Below, in pieces: positions 9,505-19,648 of a stretch of 64,000 nt of DNA. The position numbers and the translations under genes are program-made. The stretch covers positions 124,001 through 188,000 of the forward strand of contig NZ_LLXO01000012.1 in the NCBI RefSeq assembly GCF_001484765.1, given 5' to 3'. The notes below the pieces were generated by a model. The model searched no databases. It saw only the letters and a program-made list of their open reading frames with translations, and was not told the origin of the DNA. The DNA is from Entomohabitans teleogrylli (GTDB lineage Bacteria; Pseudomonadota; Gammaproteobacteria; Enterobacterales; Enterobacteriaceae). Positions within the stretch are counted from its first letter, which is position 1; every line of letters begins with the position of its first letter.

Positions 9505-12500
9505 TTATAAGCTGCCAGGCGTACGGGTACGTCTTCCTGCCGAACTCAGCGTCTGGCCGCTTTTCTTGCCGCCGAGGCTTTCCAGGCGCATCTGGAAAGG
9601 CGGGAACGGCATATCGATACCGTGTTCGCGGAATCCCTGCAGAATCAACTGATGCATCTCATGGCGCAGCGGCATACGGTGCCCCATTTCCGCAGCATAA
9701 ATACGCAGTTCGAAGATCTGAATCCCCTGCTGCAGATCCACCAGGAAGGCCTCCGGAAGCGGATTATCAATGACCAGCGAGCAGCGGCGTGCGGCGTTGA
9801 GCAGAATCCGGGTGACTTCTTCCGTATTGGCATCTGATGGCGCTGGTACGGTCAAGACCACACGAGTCACCGAGTCGGATAGTGACCAGTTGATGAACTG
9901 CTCGGTGATAAATGCCTTGTTCGGCACGATGATCTCTTTGCGGTCCCAGTCGCTGATGGTGGTGGCGCGGGTGTTGATTTTGGTCACGCTGCCAGTGAGA
10001 TCGCGGATGGTAACGGTATCGCCAATGCGAATCGGTTTTTCAAACAGAATAATCAGACCGGAAATAAAGTTGGCGAAAATCTCCTGCAGCCCAAAACCAA
10101 GCCCGACGCCGAGCGCCGCGACCAGCCATTGCAGTTTTGACCATTCGATACCGATCATCGAGAAACCAACCAGACCGCCAATCAGCATCAGGAGATATTT
10201 GGTGATGGTGGTAATGGCATAACCGGTACCGGGCGTTAGATCCAGATGCTGAAGGATCGCCAGCTCCAGCAGCGCCGGAAGATTGCGCACCAGCAGCGTG
10301 GTGACAATAAACACCAGAATGGCGATCAGCACCGCCCCCAGCGTGATGGGTTCGAGGCTTTCCACCCCCTGCACGGTTGAGGTGACATCCCACAGCGAAA
10401 TGTTCTCCAGGAAACCGAAGGCGGAGTGAATTTCCGACCACAGGAAAATCACCGACAGCAGGGCGATGAGTGTCAAAATGGAACGCACCAGGCGCAGCGA
10501 CTGGGCGCTAATGACGTCGAGATCGACTTCCGGCTCTTCTATGGTCTCGGCGCTGCCTTCCGTACTGTGTTGATGGGCCGGTTCTTCTTCGCCCCTGGCG
10601 CGCTGGGCCAGCATCTCGGCGCGGCGGTGTTTGGCGCGATCGAAAGCCAGACGGCGTCGCTGAATCAACATCCAGCGACGAATAACATGATAAACCACCA
10701 GCAACAGGAACCAGATAGCGACCGATGTATCAAGGCGCGCCAGTAGCGCCTGCGCCGTGGCGAGATAGCCGACTGCCGCCGCCAGCAGCGCCAGTAGCGG
10801 CGCGCAAAGTATCAAATTCCACAGCAGGCGGTTAATCACATTGTCGCCGTTGCCTTCTTTGTCGAGATAGAGCGGAATACCAGCGCGTTTCAGGCTCAGC
10901 GTGACTATCGCCAGCGCGCCGCAGATCAGGATAAAGCACAGGCGCCCCAGGGTACCGGAGAACTCCCGATCGTTGAGGTTATCGAACATGATGAGCGCCA
11001 TAATCAGCGGCACGATGAAAAAGATGCTCATCAGATAGTAACGCATCGCCCGGACCACCCGTTCGCGCGGCCAGCCAAAATGTACCACGAACAGGCCGTT
11101 GGGACGGGCGAAGGTGGCGCAGATCATCACCACCCACAGTAGCGGTACTGTGGCGGTGACGCCATTGCCGATGGCGACGGCTATCGGATACAGCCAGGAT
11201 TCACCGAGACCGAACCCCAGGGTGGCCCACAATACCGGCAGCGGCGAGGCCACCAGAATCGACCAGAACAGGGTACGGATGGTCAGGAAAAAGTGATCCT
11301 GAGTGACTTTACCGACCCGGGCGCTGGAGCGTTCGAGGAACGCGGTGAAATGGCGCCGGGAACTGATGCTGAAACCCACCAGAATCAGGGCGCCGAACAG
11401 CGGCAGCAGCGTTTCCTGGCTGGTCAACATCATCATGGTGGCTTTACCCAACTGGCTGAATGTATCCAGCGACAGCAGGCTCTGGAGATCCTGAACCACC
11501 TCAACCGGCCAGCCGAGGGATAATGGACTGACATCGGCGGTCCAGAACAGATAGCGATGGGTGGCTTCATTCACCTCTTTGAGAGCGTCTTCCAGTTGGC
11601 TGTTGGCCACCCTCAGTTTAGTTAATTCCAGTATCAGAGTATCGCTGCCCTGGAGCAGCGAATTGAGCAATGATCGCTGAGTGCGCAACTGGGCGTCGAG
11701 AATCCGTTTTTGCTCGCTGGTCAGTTCCGTGCCGTCAGGTTGCCGCATTTGCTGGAGTTGGGTTTGTTTGCTGAGCTGCTCTTCATAACGCAGTCGCTCA
11801 ACGCGTAACTGAGCCAGTTCGGTATCTAACTGCTGTGGTTTGGGCATTTCCGGCAATCGCGCCACCTGGGCGCGCAGCGCTTCGCCGAGCACATTGGAAA
11901 CTCCCAGCCACTGCGACTGTTCGCGAAGCGTCGTTAGTGCCTGACGAACCTGCTGTGTCTGGCTGGCCGCCTGGCGCTGTTGAGAGGCGACCAGGTCCTG
12001 ACGCTGGGATTGTTGATTCAGGGCCAGCGAAAGCTCACGGTTATTTTTGAATTGCTCGACAATTGCGGGCGGGAGATCGGCGCTGTTTTCAGCCAACAGC
12101 TCGGTACTCTCCAGCGCCCGCTCCGCCTCTTTCTGGCGCAGACTACTGAGCTGATTACGTAGCGCCTGAAGATAGGTATCCAGTTGCGCGCTCTGTTTCT
12201 GCGCTACGCCAGCGCGCTGGCGCGCCAGTTCCTGCCGGTTACTGGCGGAGAGTTGCGCCAGTTCCAGTTCATTGACCAGCGCCTTCAGGCGTGCCGATTC
12301 AGCCTGTTGCGCATAAAGTTGTGCCTGAGCGAGCGGGGTGGAGGCCGTGGCTGACAGGGCGGCGCGACGTTCGATTTCGCTTAACTGGCGGCGCGCGTCG
12401 GTTTGCTGCTGGGGGAGCTGAGCCAGAGAGTCTGCAATATCGCGTGCCCGCTCCTGCTCCTGTTGCGCCAGACGGCTTTTGTCCAGTAACTGACTGCTGA

Positions 12501-12843
12501 CCTGGAGAATTTCCTGATTGAGGGCGTCAATCGTCAGGCCGTCCGGGACTTTACGCGGCTCTTCCGGCACGCCGGCCAGTTGCTGGCGCAGGGTTTGCGT
12601 CAGAGTGGGAAAATCGTCGATAACCTTCTGATATTGTTCGACGCGCTCCAGCGAGGCTTTACGCTCTTCCAGCGCGTTCAGAGCCGACTGCAGCGCATCG
12701 ACAATTTCTGTTTGCTGGGGCTGGTTTTTGGCATTTTTCGCCTGCTCCAGCTCCTGGGTGATTTGTTTGGCGTCGGGGGCCGTCGCGGCATAGGCCCCCA
12801 GGCTGAGGCACCAGGCCATCAGGACAGTGATAATCAGGCGCAC
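9505..12843 (-). CDS. mscM: miniconductance mechanosensitive channel MscM
   Basis: A 1112-residue MscS-superfamily channel (YjeP). It starts with a signal peptide (MRLIITVLMAWCLSLGAYAA). A long periplasmic region of about 450 residues rich in Gln, Leu and Ala is predicted coiled coil. A set of membrane helices spans about residues 480-900, and the C terminus is the MscS pore and beta domain (ALGVGLGFGLQEIFANFISG; IRIGDTVTIRDLTGSV). It protects against osmotic downshock. It follows psd by 22 bases on the same strand, the psd-mscM operon known from E. coli. Confidence 0.96.
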   Translation of the reverse strand: MRLIITVLMAWCLSLGAYAATAPDAKQITQELEQAKNAKNQPQQTEIVDALQSALNALEERKASLERVEQYQKVIDDFPTLTQTLRQQLAGVPEEPRKVPDGLTIDALNQEILQVSSQLLDKSRLAQQEQERARDIADSLAQLPQQQTDARRQLSEIERRAALSATASTPLAQAQLYAQQAESARLKALVNELELAQLSASNRQELARQRAGVAQKQSAQLDTYLQALRNQLSSLRQKEAERALESTELLAENSADLPPAIVEQFKNNRELSLALNQQSQRQDLVASQQRQAASQTQQVRQALTTLREQSQWLGVSNVLGEALRAQVARLPEMPKPQQLDTELAQLRVERLRYEEQLSKQTQLQQMRQPDGTELTSEQKRILDAQLRTQRSLLNSLLQGSDTLILELTKLRVANSQLEDALKEVNEATHRYLFWTADVSPLSLGWPVEVVQDLQSLLSLDTFSQLGKATMMMLTSQETLLPLFGALILVGFSISSRRHFTAFLERSSARVGKVTQDHFFLTIRTLFWSILVASPLPVLWATLGFGLGESWLYPIAVAIGNGVTATVPLLWVVMICATFARPNGLFVVHFGWPRERVVRAMRYYLMSIFFIVPLIMALIMFDNLNDREFSGTLGRLCFILICGALAIVTLSLKRAGIPLYLDKEGNGDNVINRLLWNLILCAPLLALLAAAVGYLATAQALLARLDTSVAIWFLLLVVYHVIRRWMLIQRRRLAFDRAKHRRAEMLAQRARGEEEPAHQHSTEGSAETIEEPEVDLDVISAQSLRLVRSILTLIALLSVIFLWSEIHSAFGFLENISLWDVTSTVQGVESLEPITLGAVLIAILVFIVTTLLVRNLPALLELAILQHLDLTPGTGYAITTITKYLLMLIGGLVGFSMIGIEWSKLQWLVAALGVGLGFGLQEIFANFISGLIILFEKPIRIGDTVTIRDLTGSVTKINTRATTISDWDRKEIIVPNKAFITEQFINWSLSDSVTRVVLTVPAPSDANTEEVTRILLNAARRCSLVIDNPLPEAFLVDLQQGIQIFELRIYAAEMGHRMPLRHEMHQLILQGFREHGIDMPFPPFQMRLESLGGKKSGQTLSSAGRRTRTPGSL

Positions 12844-12865
12844 GTCAGTCTACCTTTATTATTAA

Positions 12866-13780
12866 TTAAGGCGCCGGTTGCCCGGCAGGGGAGTCATCCG
12901 GTGTCTCCAGCGGCGTGGATACCGCAAAGGCCAACGGTTCGCCAAGCCGTGTGACGGACAGGCTTTCCAGATGGCTGGCCAGGGTTACTTTACCCGGCGT
13001 GAACAGGTTAATCACCGTCGAACCCAGTTTGAAACGTCCCATCTCCTGGCCTTTCAATAGTGCAATAGAGCCTTCTTCTTCGCCGGCCGGCCAGGTCCAG
13101 CGTTTGATAATACCTTCACGGGGCGGCGTAATGGTGCCAGCCCAGACCGTTTCGATGCTGCCGACAATGGTGGCGCCGACCAGAATCTGCACCATAGGAC
13201 CAAATTCGGTATCGAACAGGCAGATGACCCGCTCATTACGGGCGAACAGATTGGGGACATTTTGCGCAGTCAGATGGTTTACGGAGAACAGATCGCCCGG
13301 GACATATATCATTTCGCGCAGAATGCCGTTACAGGGCATATGGACGCGGTGATAATCCCGGGGAGAAAGATATGTGGTGACAAAGGTGCCGTCGCGGAAT
13401 TTTTCCGCCATCCCGTAGTTGCCCGCCAGCAGTGCCTCCAGGGTGTAATCGTGGCCTTTGGCCTGCATGATTTTGTCATGAGCAATGGCGCCCAACTGGC
13501 TGATGACGCCATCGGCGGGCATTACCAGCACATTAGGATCGGTATTGACTGGCCGCACCTCTTCACGCAATGGGCGGACAAAGAAATCATTAAAGGTACG
13601 GTAGCTGGCGGTGTCTGACCGCTGTGCTTCATCCATGTTGACCTTGTAGTATTTGACGAACAGGTCGATGACCAGTTTGGTCAGCCAGCCGGCGCGCTTT
13701 CTTGCTCCCCAACCCGCAAGGCGGGTAAGCCACAATTTTGGCAAAATGTACTGGAGAGAAAGTTTAATGTTGTTTAACAA
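12866..13780 (-). CDS. psd: phosphatidylserine decarboxylase proenzyme
   Basis: A 304-residue proenzyme that makes phosphatidylethanolamine at the inner membrane. The self-cleavage motif LGST is present in [13 protein letters not shown], where the Ser becomes the pyruvoyl group of the small alpha chain. The catalytic His region [13 protein letters not shown] is intact. The C-terminal tail after the catalytic core is shorter than the E. coli protein (322 residues), a region that is variable. Operon with mscM. Confidence 0.97.
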   Translation of the reverse strand: MLNNIKLSLQYILPKLWLTRLAGWGARKRAGWLTKLVIDLFVKYYKVNMDEAQRSDTASYRTFNDFFVRPLREEVRPVNTDPNVLVMPADGVISQLGAIAHDKIMQAKGHDYTLEALLAGNYGMAEKFRDGTFVTTYLSPRDYHRVHMPCNGILREMIYVPGDLFSVNHLTAQNVPNLFARNERVICLFDTEFGPMVQILVGATIVGSIETVWAGTITPPREGIIKRWTWPAGEEEGSIALLKGQEMGRFKLGSTVINLFTPGKVTLASHLESLSVTRLGEPLAFAVSTPLETPDDSPAGQPAP

Positions 13781-13811
13781 GGTAGCCTCCAGGCTAAATG
13801 GTTTCTGTTAT

Positions 13812-13843
13812 TCCGGGCCTGGCGTTACCAGCCAGACCCGGGA
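13812..13843 (-). terminator. possible hairpin downstream of rsgA
   Basis: TCCGGG-cCTGGC (13812-13823) can fold with GCCAG-aCCCGGGA (13831-13843) in the 96-base gap between rsgA and psd. On the minus strand no strong T-run follows, so it may be a processing or weak termination site and not a full terminator. Confidence 0.4.
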
Positions 13844-13876
13844 TAAAGGTGGTGTTGACGTAACTCAGCTTAGTGA

Positions 13877-14932
13877 TCAGTCGTCAGTTTCCGAAAAGCT
13901 TTTACGCGTTTTTACCTGCGCCATGCTTTCCAGAATGCGGTGGTAGTTTTCAAACCGGCTTTCGGCGATATCACCACGCTCGACGGCTTCGCGGATTGCG
14001 CAGCCGGGGTCGGTATCATGGCGGCAGTCGCGATATTTACAGTGGCCCAGATAGTCATGGAATTCGACAAAGCCGCGGGTAATTTGTTCCGGCTCAAGGT
14101 GCCACAGGCCAAATTCCCGTACCCCGGGGGAGTCGATAACATCGCCGCCGTGCGGGAAGTGGTAAAGGCGCGCTGCCGTGGTGGTGTGCTGGCCAAGACC
14201 GGACACGTCGGAAACATCATTGGTGAGGATCTGTTCGTCAGTCAGCCCCAACAGCGCATTCAGCAGGCTGGATTTTCCGACCCCGGATTGGCCCGCGAAA
14301 ATGCTGATCCGCCCGGTAAGAGCGGCCTCAAGATCCTCCAGGCCATTATGACGGTGGCTGGAAACCATCAGTACCCGGTAACCGATATCGCGGTAGATAT
14401 CCATCTGCTCATTGACGAATGCCATACCCTCGTCATCCAGCAGATCGGTTTTGTTGAGCACCAGCAGTGGTTCGACTTCCAGCGTTTCGCAGGCTACCAG
14501 ATAGCGATCGATGATATTCAGGGATAGCTCAGGCAGGATCGCGGATACGATCACGATTTGATCGATATTGGCGGCAATAGGTTTTACGCCGTCGTAGTAG
14601 TCCGGGCGCGTCAGGACTGAAGTCCGTTCGTGGACGGCTTCGACAATACCGCTGATGGTTACCCCTTCCGCGACCTCTTTCGCTGGTCGCCAGACTACGC
14701 GATCGCCGGTAACCAGCGAGCGGATTGTACGGCGGATATTACAGCGATGGATGGTCCCGTCAGCGGATTCGATATCCGCATGCATACCAAAACGGCTGAT
14801 CGCCGTACCTTCGCGCGGTTCACCAAACAGATTATCGTCGTAATCAGCCTTCTCCGCGGTGTGTTTAAGCCGGCGCTGGTGGTTTGCTTTCACACGGCGT
14901 TGCTGACCTTTGGAGAGTTTATTTTTACTCAA
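13877..14932 (-). CDS. rsgA: small ribosomal subunit biogenesis GTPase RsgA
   Basis: A 351-residue circularly permuted GTPase that checks maturation of the 30S subunit. It has an N-terminal OB fold, G4 NKTD, then the P-loop [12 protein letters not shown], then G3 DSPG, and a C-terminal zinc knuckle ([14 protein letters not shown]). I place the start at TTG 14932, which reads [11 protein letters not shown] and lies nine bases after AGGAG; the ATG at 14983 would add 17 residues absent from the family. It is divergent from orn. Confidence 0.95.
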   Translation of the reverse strand: MSKNKLSKGQQRRVKANHQRRLKHTAEKADYDDNLFGEPREGTAISRFGMHADIESADGTIHRCNIRRTIRSLVTGDRVVWRPAKEVAEGVTISGIVEAVHERTSVLTRPDYYDGVKPIAANIDQIVIVSAILPELSLNIIDRYLVACETLEVEPLLVLNKTDLLDDEGMAFVNEQMDIYRDIGYRVLMVSSHRHNGLEDLEAALTGRISIFAGQSGVGKSSLLNALLGLTDEQILTNDVSDVSGLGQHTTTAARLYHFPHGGDVIDSPGVREFGLWHLEPEQITRGFVEFHDYLGHCKYRDCRHDTDPGCAIREAVERGDIAESRFENYHRILESMAQVKTRKSFSETDD

Positions 14933-15099
14933 TCGTGCTGGCTCCTGGTCGCCCCTGACGGGCAAAACCTCTATGATACACACAAGGCGGCCTCCCGCAA
15001 TTGCTCATCACAGGTAAGCGGCGGGGACAGCATAACTTTATACGATTTCTCGATCATTACCGATGAGAAAGCCGCAAAAGAAGAGGGCGGAGTCTGATT

Positions 15100-15645
15100 A
15101 TGAGTGCAAGTGAAAACAATCTGATCTGGATTGATTTGGAAATGACCGGGCTCGATCCGCAACGCGATCGCATTATTGAGATTGCGACGCTGGTTACTGA
15201 CGCGAATCTGAATATTCTCGCGGAAGGGCCGGTGATTGCCGTGCATCAGAGCGATGAGCAACTGGCGCTGATGGATGACTGGAACGTTCGTACTCACACC
15301 GGCAGCGGTCTGGTTGAGCGGGTAAAGGCCAGTCAACTGGACGACCGCGCCGCTGAACTGGAAACGCTGGCGTTTCTCCGTGAGTGGGTGCCGCCGGGTA
15401 TTTCCCCGATTTGCGGCAATAGTGTCGGCCAGGATCGGCGCTTTCTGTTCAAATACATGGCGGAACTGGAAGCCTATTTCCATTACCGCTATCTGGACGT
15501 GAGCACCCTTAAAGAACTGGCCCGGCGCTGGAAGCCGGATATTCTGCCCGGTTTTAAAAAGCAGAATACCCACCAGGCGCTGGACGATATTCGCGAGTCT
15601 GTGGCTGAACTGGCGTATTACCGGGAAAATTTCATAAAACTGTAA
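15100..15645 (+). CDS. orn: oligoribonuclease
   Basis: A 181-residue DEDDh 3'-5' exoribonuclease that degrades very short RNAs, including the dinucleotide pGpG. The catalytic DxE motif is in [10 protein letters not shown], and the C-terminal HxxxxD is in [10 protein letters not shown]. Length and sequence match E. coli Orn. It is followed by an inverted repeat and then by the first tRNA-Gly gene. Confidence 0.97.
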   Translation: MSASENNLIWIDLEMTGLDPQRDRIIEIATLVTDANLNILAEGPVIAVHQSDEQLALMDDWNVRTHTGSGLVERVKASQLDDRAAELETLAFLREWVPPGISPICGNSVGQDRRFLFKYMAELEAYFHYRYLDVSTLKELARRWKPDILPGFKKQNTHQALDDIRESVAELAYYRENFIKL

Positions 15646-15697
15646 GTCACAGGGGGGCGCAGGGAATGCGGACCCGGGGACGTAAATGGCGGCTGAA

Positions 15698-15736
15698 TTG
15701 CCGGTAAAATCGTCATTTTGTCGATTTTACCGGCAA
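15698..15736. repeat. 15-bp perfect inverted repeat between orn and tRNA-Gly
   Basis: TTGCCGGTAAAATCG (15698-15712) is perfectly complementary to CGATTTTACCGGCAA (15722-15736) across a nine-base spacer. Transcribed from orn it would form a very stable hairpin, probably an mRNA end or processing structure. There is no T-run directly after the stem, so it is not a classical intrinsic terminator. Confidence 0.75.
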
Positions 15737-15771
15737 ACAGACAAAAAGCAGGAGAATTTACGTTTCAGGGC

Positions 15772-15799
15772 TTGCAGCGGGCATGAATTCTCGTATAAT
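15772..15799 (+). promoter_or_regulatory. promoter of the first tRNA-Gly gene
   Basis: TTGCAG (15772-15777) and a perfect TATAAT (15794-15799) are separated by 16 bases. A GC-rich discriminator GCGCC follows, as expected for a stringently controlled stable-RNA promoter. The tRNA begins about 40 bases downstream. Confidence 0.85.
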
Positions 15800-15839
15800 G
15801 CGCCTCCCGTAACGATGCAAAAATGCAGTGTTACGCTAA

Positions 15840-15915
<76 letters not shown>

Positions 15916-16109
15916 GTCTCTTTTCATTGTCTACCGGGCAGTGCTACGTAAAATTTGACCATTCGCGTCAGTAATAATTTCCCTTGTGAATTCCATAACC
16001 TGTTCGTCGTTATGATTGGCTTTTTGCCGGCAGAATAACGCAGCGTTACTGCCATGGTAGAGAAAGGGGCCGGGATCGTCTCCGGCACCCATTTGGTTTG
16101 AGACTGCGC
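15916..16109. other. left junction of the citrate lyase / aconitase island
   Basis: No gene is seen between the tRNA and the end of the aconitase gene. On the minus strand a hairpin, GCCGG (16086-16082) with CCGGC (16073-16069), followed by CCCCTTTCT, may end the long cit transcript. No integrase, insertion sequence or obvious repeated tRNA fragment marks the junction. Confidence 0.4.
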
Positions 16110-18686
16110 TTAGACTTCTTCTGCCTTCTTTATATATGTCTCAATACGGTCAAAATTCAGATAGCGGTAAGTATCCGCTTGTTCAGCATTCACCCCGGCC
16201 ATTGCCTGGTGATACTGTTCTACTGTCGGTAGATGCCCGCCGATCGCCGCGACTGCCGCTAACTCCGCGGAGGCCAGGTAAACCTGGGCGCCGGTGCCCA
16301 GCCGATTGGGGAAATTGCGCGTTGAAGTTGAGACCACGGTTGCGCCCTCCGCCACTCGCGCCTGGTTGCCCATGCAGAGTGAACAGCCGGGCGGTTCGGT
16401 ACGTACGCCGCTGCGTTGATAAATCGCGTAGTATGCTTCCTGTTCCAGTTGCTGTGCATCCATACGAGTGGGCGGCGCCAGCCACAATTTGCAGGGTAAA
16501 GCTTTCCGGTTCTGCGCCAGTAACTTACCCGCGGCGCGGAAATGGCCGATATTCGTCATACAGGAACCGATAAACACTTCGTCGATCTTACGTCCGGCGA
16601 CCTCAGACAGCAAACGCACATCGTCGGGATCGTTTGGCACGCAAAGAATTGGTTCGTTAATCTGCGCCAGATCGATCTCCAGTACCGCGGCGTATTCCGC
16701 ATCTTCATCACGTTCCAGCAACTGCGGATTTGCCAGCCACAGTTCCATTTCGCCGATGCGCCGTTCCAGCGTTTCGCGATTCTGATAACCTTCAGCGATC
16801 AACCACTTCAACAGCGTGACGTTAGAACGCAGATACTCTTCAACTGGTGCTTTATCCAGGCGAATCGTGCAACCTGAAGCCGAGCGCTCCGCTGATGCAT
16901 CGGCCAGCTCAAATGCCTGCTCGACTTTCAGGTGCGGTAGCCCCTCGATCTCCAGAATGCGTCCGGAGAAGATGTTTTTCTTCCCCTGTTTTTCTACCGT
17001 CAGTAAACCTGCTTTTATGGCGAAATAGGGGATAGCGTGCACCAGGTCGCGCAGCGTGATCCCGGGCTGCATCTCGCCATAGAAGCGCACCAGTACCGAT
17101 TCCGGCATGTCCAGAGGCATCACGCCGGTTGCTGCGGCGAACGCGACCAGACCGGAGCCGGCTGGAAATGAAATCCCCACCGGGAAACGGGTGTGCGAAT
17201 CGCCGCCGGTACCGACGGTATCCGGCAATATCATCCGGTTCAGCCATGAGTGAATGATGCCGTCGCCAGGGCGCAGAGCGATGCCGCCGCGTGCGGTAAA
17301 GAAATCGGGCAGCGTTTGCTGCATGGTTAAATCCACCGGTTTCGGATACGCGCTGGTGTGGCAGAATGATTGCATGACCAGCGGCGCGCTGAAGGATAAA
17401 CAGGCAAGGTCTTTCAGTTCATCGCGCGTCATAGTACCAGTGGTATCCTGTGAGCCCACCGAATGGATTCGTGGCTCGCAATATTGTCCAGGGCGCACGC
17501 CAGCTAAGCCGCAGGCGCGACCGACAATTTTCTGCGCCAGGGTAAAACCTTTTTGGTATTCCGGTGGCGACGACTGGCGAAACAGTAAGCCTTCCGGCAT
17601 TTCTAATGCTTTACGCGCTCTGGCGGTCAGATGGCGGCCGATAATCAGTGGGATACGGCCTCCGGCGCGCACTTCATCCAGCAGCACATCAGTCTTCAGA
17701 TTGAATGTGGCGATCGGCTCGCTTTCGCCGTGCCGGCACACCTCGCCGCGTAGCGGCCAGATATCTATCACATCACCGCTATTCAGGCGGCTGACATCCA
17801 TTTCAATGGGCAGTGCGCCCCCGTCTTCCAGGGTATTAAAGAAAATCGGTGCGATTTTACCGGCCAGTACTACACCGCCGCTACGCTTATTCGGTACTGC
17901 GGGGATGTCATTGCCCATGTACCACTGCAGGGAATTAGTCGCCGATTTACGTGATGATCCGGTACCGACCACATCACCGACATAAGCCAGCGGATACCCC
18001 TTTTTTTTCAGTTCGTTGACTTGCCGGAGCGGGCCCACTTTACCTGGTTCATCCGGTTCGATACCGTCACGGGGAATTTTCAGCATCGCCAGGGCGTGCA
18101 GCGGAATATCCGGGCGCGACCAGGCTTCCGGCGCCGGGGAGAGATCGTCAGTGTTGGTTTCGCCAGGCACTTTAAACACGGTGACGGTGAGCTTTTCCGG
18201 TAGCGGGCAGCGGGTAATAAACCAGTCGGCGCGGGCCCACGCCTCCAGGACGGCGTGAGCATGGCCATTGCCCTGCCTGGCTTTTGCCTCTATCCGGGAA
18301 AAATTATCAAAGATTAACAGGGTATGCGACAGCGCTTTCACGGCGTCGGGGGCTAAACGGGGGTTGTCCAGGGCGTCAATCAGCGGCTGTACGTTGTATC
18401 CTCCCAGCATGGTACCCAGCAACTCAATGGCCTGTCTGGCGTCAATTAGCGGCGAACTTAGCTCACCGCGCGTCAGATGCGCCAGAAATTCCGCTTTTAC
18501 CTGCGCGGCCTCATCGACTCCCGGCGGTACTCGTTGGCTAAACAGATTGAGGATAAACGCTTCTTCTCCCGACGGCGGCGTCTGCAGCAGCGCGGTCAGC
18601 GCCCGGGTTTGTTCTGCATTCAGCGGCGCTGGGGGTATTCCCTGCGCCTCACGCTGTGCCGCCGCGCGGCGATATTCGGTAAGCAT
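16110..18686 (-). CDS. acnB: aconitate hydratase B (second, island-encoded copy)
   Basis: An 858-residue bifunctional aconitase B that interconverts citrate, cis-aconitate and isocitrate. It starts [17 protein letters not shown], close to E. coli AcnB, with the HEAT-like and swivel domains first ([36 protein letters not shown]). The [4Fe-4S] ligands are intact in the last quarter ([20 protein letters not shown]). ATG 18686 follows AAGGAG; the longer frame to 18821 runs into citG and is rejected. It is the last gene of the cit operon, eleven bases after citG. The housekeeping acnB lies elsewhere in enterics, so this is probably a dedicated paralogue. The sequence cannot show which direction it favours in vivo. 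Confidence 0.93.
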   Translation of the reverse strand: MLTEYRRAAAQREAQGIPPAPLNAEQTRALTALLQTPPSGEEAFILNLFSQRVPPGVDEAAQVKAEFLAHLTRGELSSPLIDARQAIELLGTMLGGYNVQPLIDALDNPRLAPDAVKALSHTLLIFDNFSRIEAKARQGNGHAHAVLEAWARADWFITRCPLPEKLTVTVFKVPGETNTDDLSPAPEAWSRPDIPLHALAMLKIPRDGIEPDEPGKVGPLRQVNELKKKGYPLAYVGDVVGTGSSRKSATNSLQWYMGNDIPAVPNKRSGGVVLAGKIAPIFFNTLEDGGALPIEMDVSRLNSGDVIDIWPLRGEVCRHGESEPIATFNLKTDVLLDEVRAGGRIPLIIGRHLTARARKALEMPEGLLFRQSSPPEYQKGFTLAQKIVGRACGLAGVRPGQYCEPRIHSVGSQDTTGTMTRDELKDLACLSFSAPLVMQSFCHTSAYPKPVDLTMQQTLPDFFTARGGIALRPGDGIIHSWLNRMILPDTVGTGGDSHTRFPVGISFPAGSGLVAFAAATGVMPLDMPESVLVRFYGEMQPGITLRDLVHAIPYFAIKAGLLTVEKQGKKNIFSGRILEIEGLPHLKVEQAFELADASAERSASGCTIRLDKAPVEEYLRSNVTLLKWLIAEGYQNRETLERRIGEMELWLANPQLLERDEDAEYAAVLEIDLAQINEPILCVPNDPDDVRLLSEVAGRKIDEVFIGSCMTNIGHFRAAGKLLAQNRKALPCKLWLAPPTRMDAQQLEQEAYYAIYQRSGVRTEPPGCSLCMGNQARVAEGATVVSTSTRNFPNRLGTGAQVYLASAELAAVAAIGGHLPTVEQYHQAMAGVNAEQADTYRYLNFDRIETYIKKAEEV

Positions 18687-18697
18687 GCTCCACTCCT

Positions 18698-19636
18698 TCA
18701 ATAGTGTAATGAGGCCGGATAGCCGTTTGCACGCGCCATGCCCGCCGGAAAGTGTGAAAGAAACCAGGTGATTATCAGTAAGTCGGCGCTGCCGCCGGGG
18801 CTCAGCCGCCGGGCGATACATTGGCTGTCAAAATCGGTCAGTTTGCGCAGGGCATGTCGCTGACGCATGCCGCCAGCGGCGAGCAATTCTCCGGCACGGC
18901 GCTGTATCCAGCGCAGCCCTTCGATACCGCCGCGGGCGATAACGTTGGTGTCGTGATTGACGTGGATCAGACGTAATAACACTTCCAGGAGCGCAATATC
19001 CTCGCTGACCCCGCGGGCGCGAAATGCCCGCAGCGTTGGCAGGCCGACTGTCATCACGGTTTGAAAACCGGAGGCCGCCTCACCGCGTGCGCCGCTGATG
19101 CCATATTGATGATAAATCCGCTGTCCGGCGGTCTTGCGCTGGGCGCTGTGTTGCAGTTCGCGCTCCACAATACCGCAGCAAATCCGCGCAACTTCCTGGC
19201 TGAGACGCTGCTGAGTCAGCGTCTCACTGCGCCCGCTGAGTGCGCCGATTGCCGTACAGAGCAATCCCAGGGCGAAAATGGTGCCCTTGTGTGTATTGAC
19301 GCCCGCGGTAGCGGCCAGCATCGCTCTTTCGCAGGAAAAACCCGGTACGCGTATGCGCGCCAGCAGTGTTTCTCCCGGCAATGTTGCGCCGGTTAATCCG
19401 GCCTGCATAAACGCCGGTAGCCAGTCGGCGATGACTGTGGCGCTGCGCTGGAAGTCATCAAACGACATGTCGCTATGCGCGCCGCTGTTGGCGCTGTCCA
19501 CGAGTCCGGGTTTGGGCGTGAGGGCAACCTCAGTCAGCATGGCCTGTAGCCCAAGCGTTGCACAATGTGCCATCCATGCCGGTCGGCAATGACCTGAAGG
19601 GAGGGGATGTTCTATTGCTGATGGCGCAGTGATCAT
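18698..19636 (-). CDS. citG: triphosphoribosyl-dephospho-CoA synthase
   Basis: A 312-residue enzyme that makes the precursor of the citrate lyase prosthetic group from ATP and dephospho-CoA. The family signatures [18 protein letters not shown] and [13 protein letters not shown] are present. CitX then transfers the product to CitD. The gene follows citF by twelve bases. In this operon CitG and CitX are separate proteins at opposite ends of the lyase genes, not fused as in some species. Confidence 0.95.
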   Translation of the reverse strand: MITAPSAIEHPLPSGHCRPAWMAHCATLGLQAMLTEVALTPKPGLVDSANSGAHSDMSFDDFQRSATVIADWLPAFMQAGLTGATLPGETLLARIRVPGFSCERAMLAATAGVNTHKGTIFALGLLCTAIGALSGRSETLTQQRLSQEVARICCGIVERELQHSAQRKTAGQRIYHQYGISGARGEAASGFQTVMTVGLPTLRAFRARGVSEDIALLEVLLRLIHVNHDTNVIARGGIEGLRWIQRRAGELLAAGGMRQRHALRKLTDFDSQCIARRLSPGGSADLLIITWFLSHFPAGMARANGYPASLHY

Positions 19637-19648
19637 GCCGTCCTCTCT

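Noticed and set aside
15916-16109. Possible integrase remnant or att repeat at the left island junction
   Set aside because: No frame with recombinase motifs and no repeated tRNA 3' fragment other than the complete tRNA genes.
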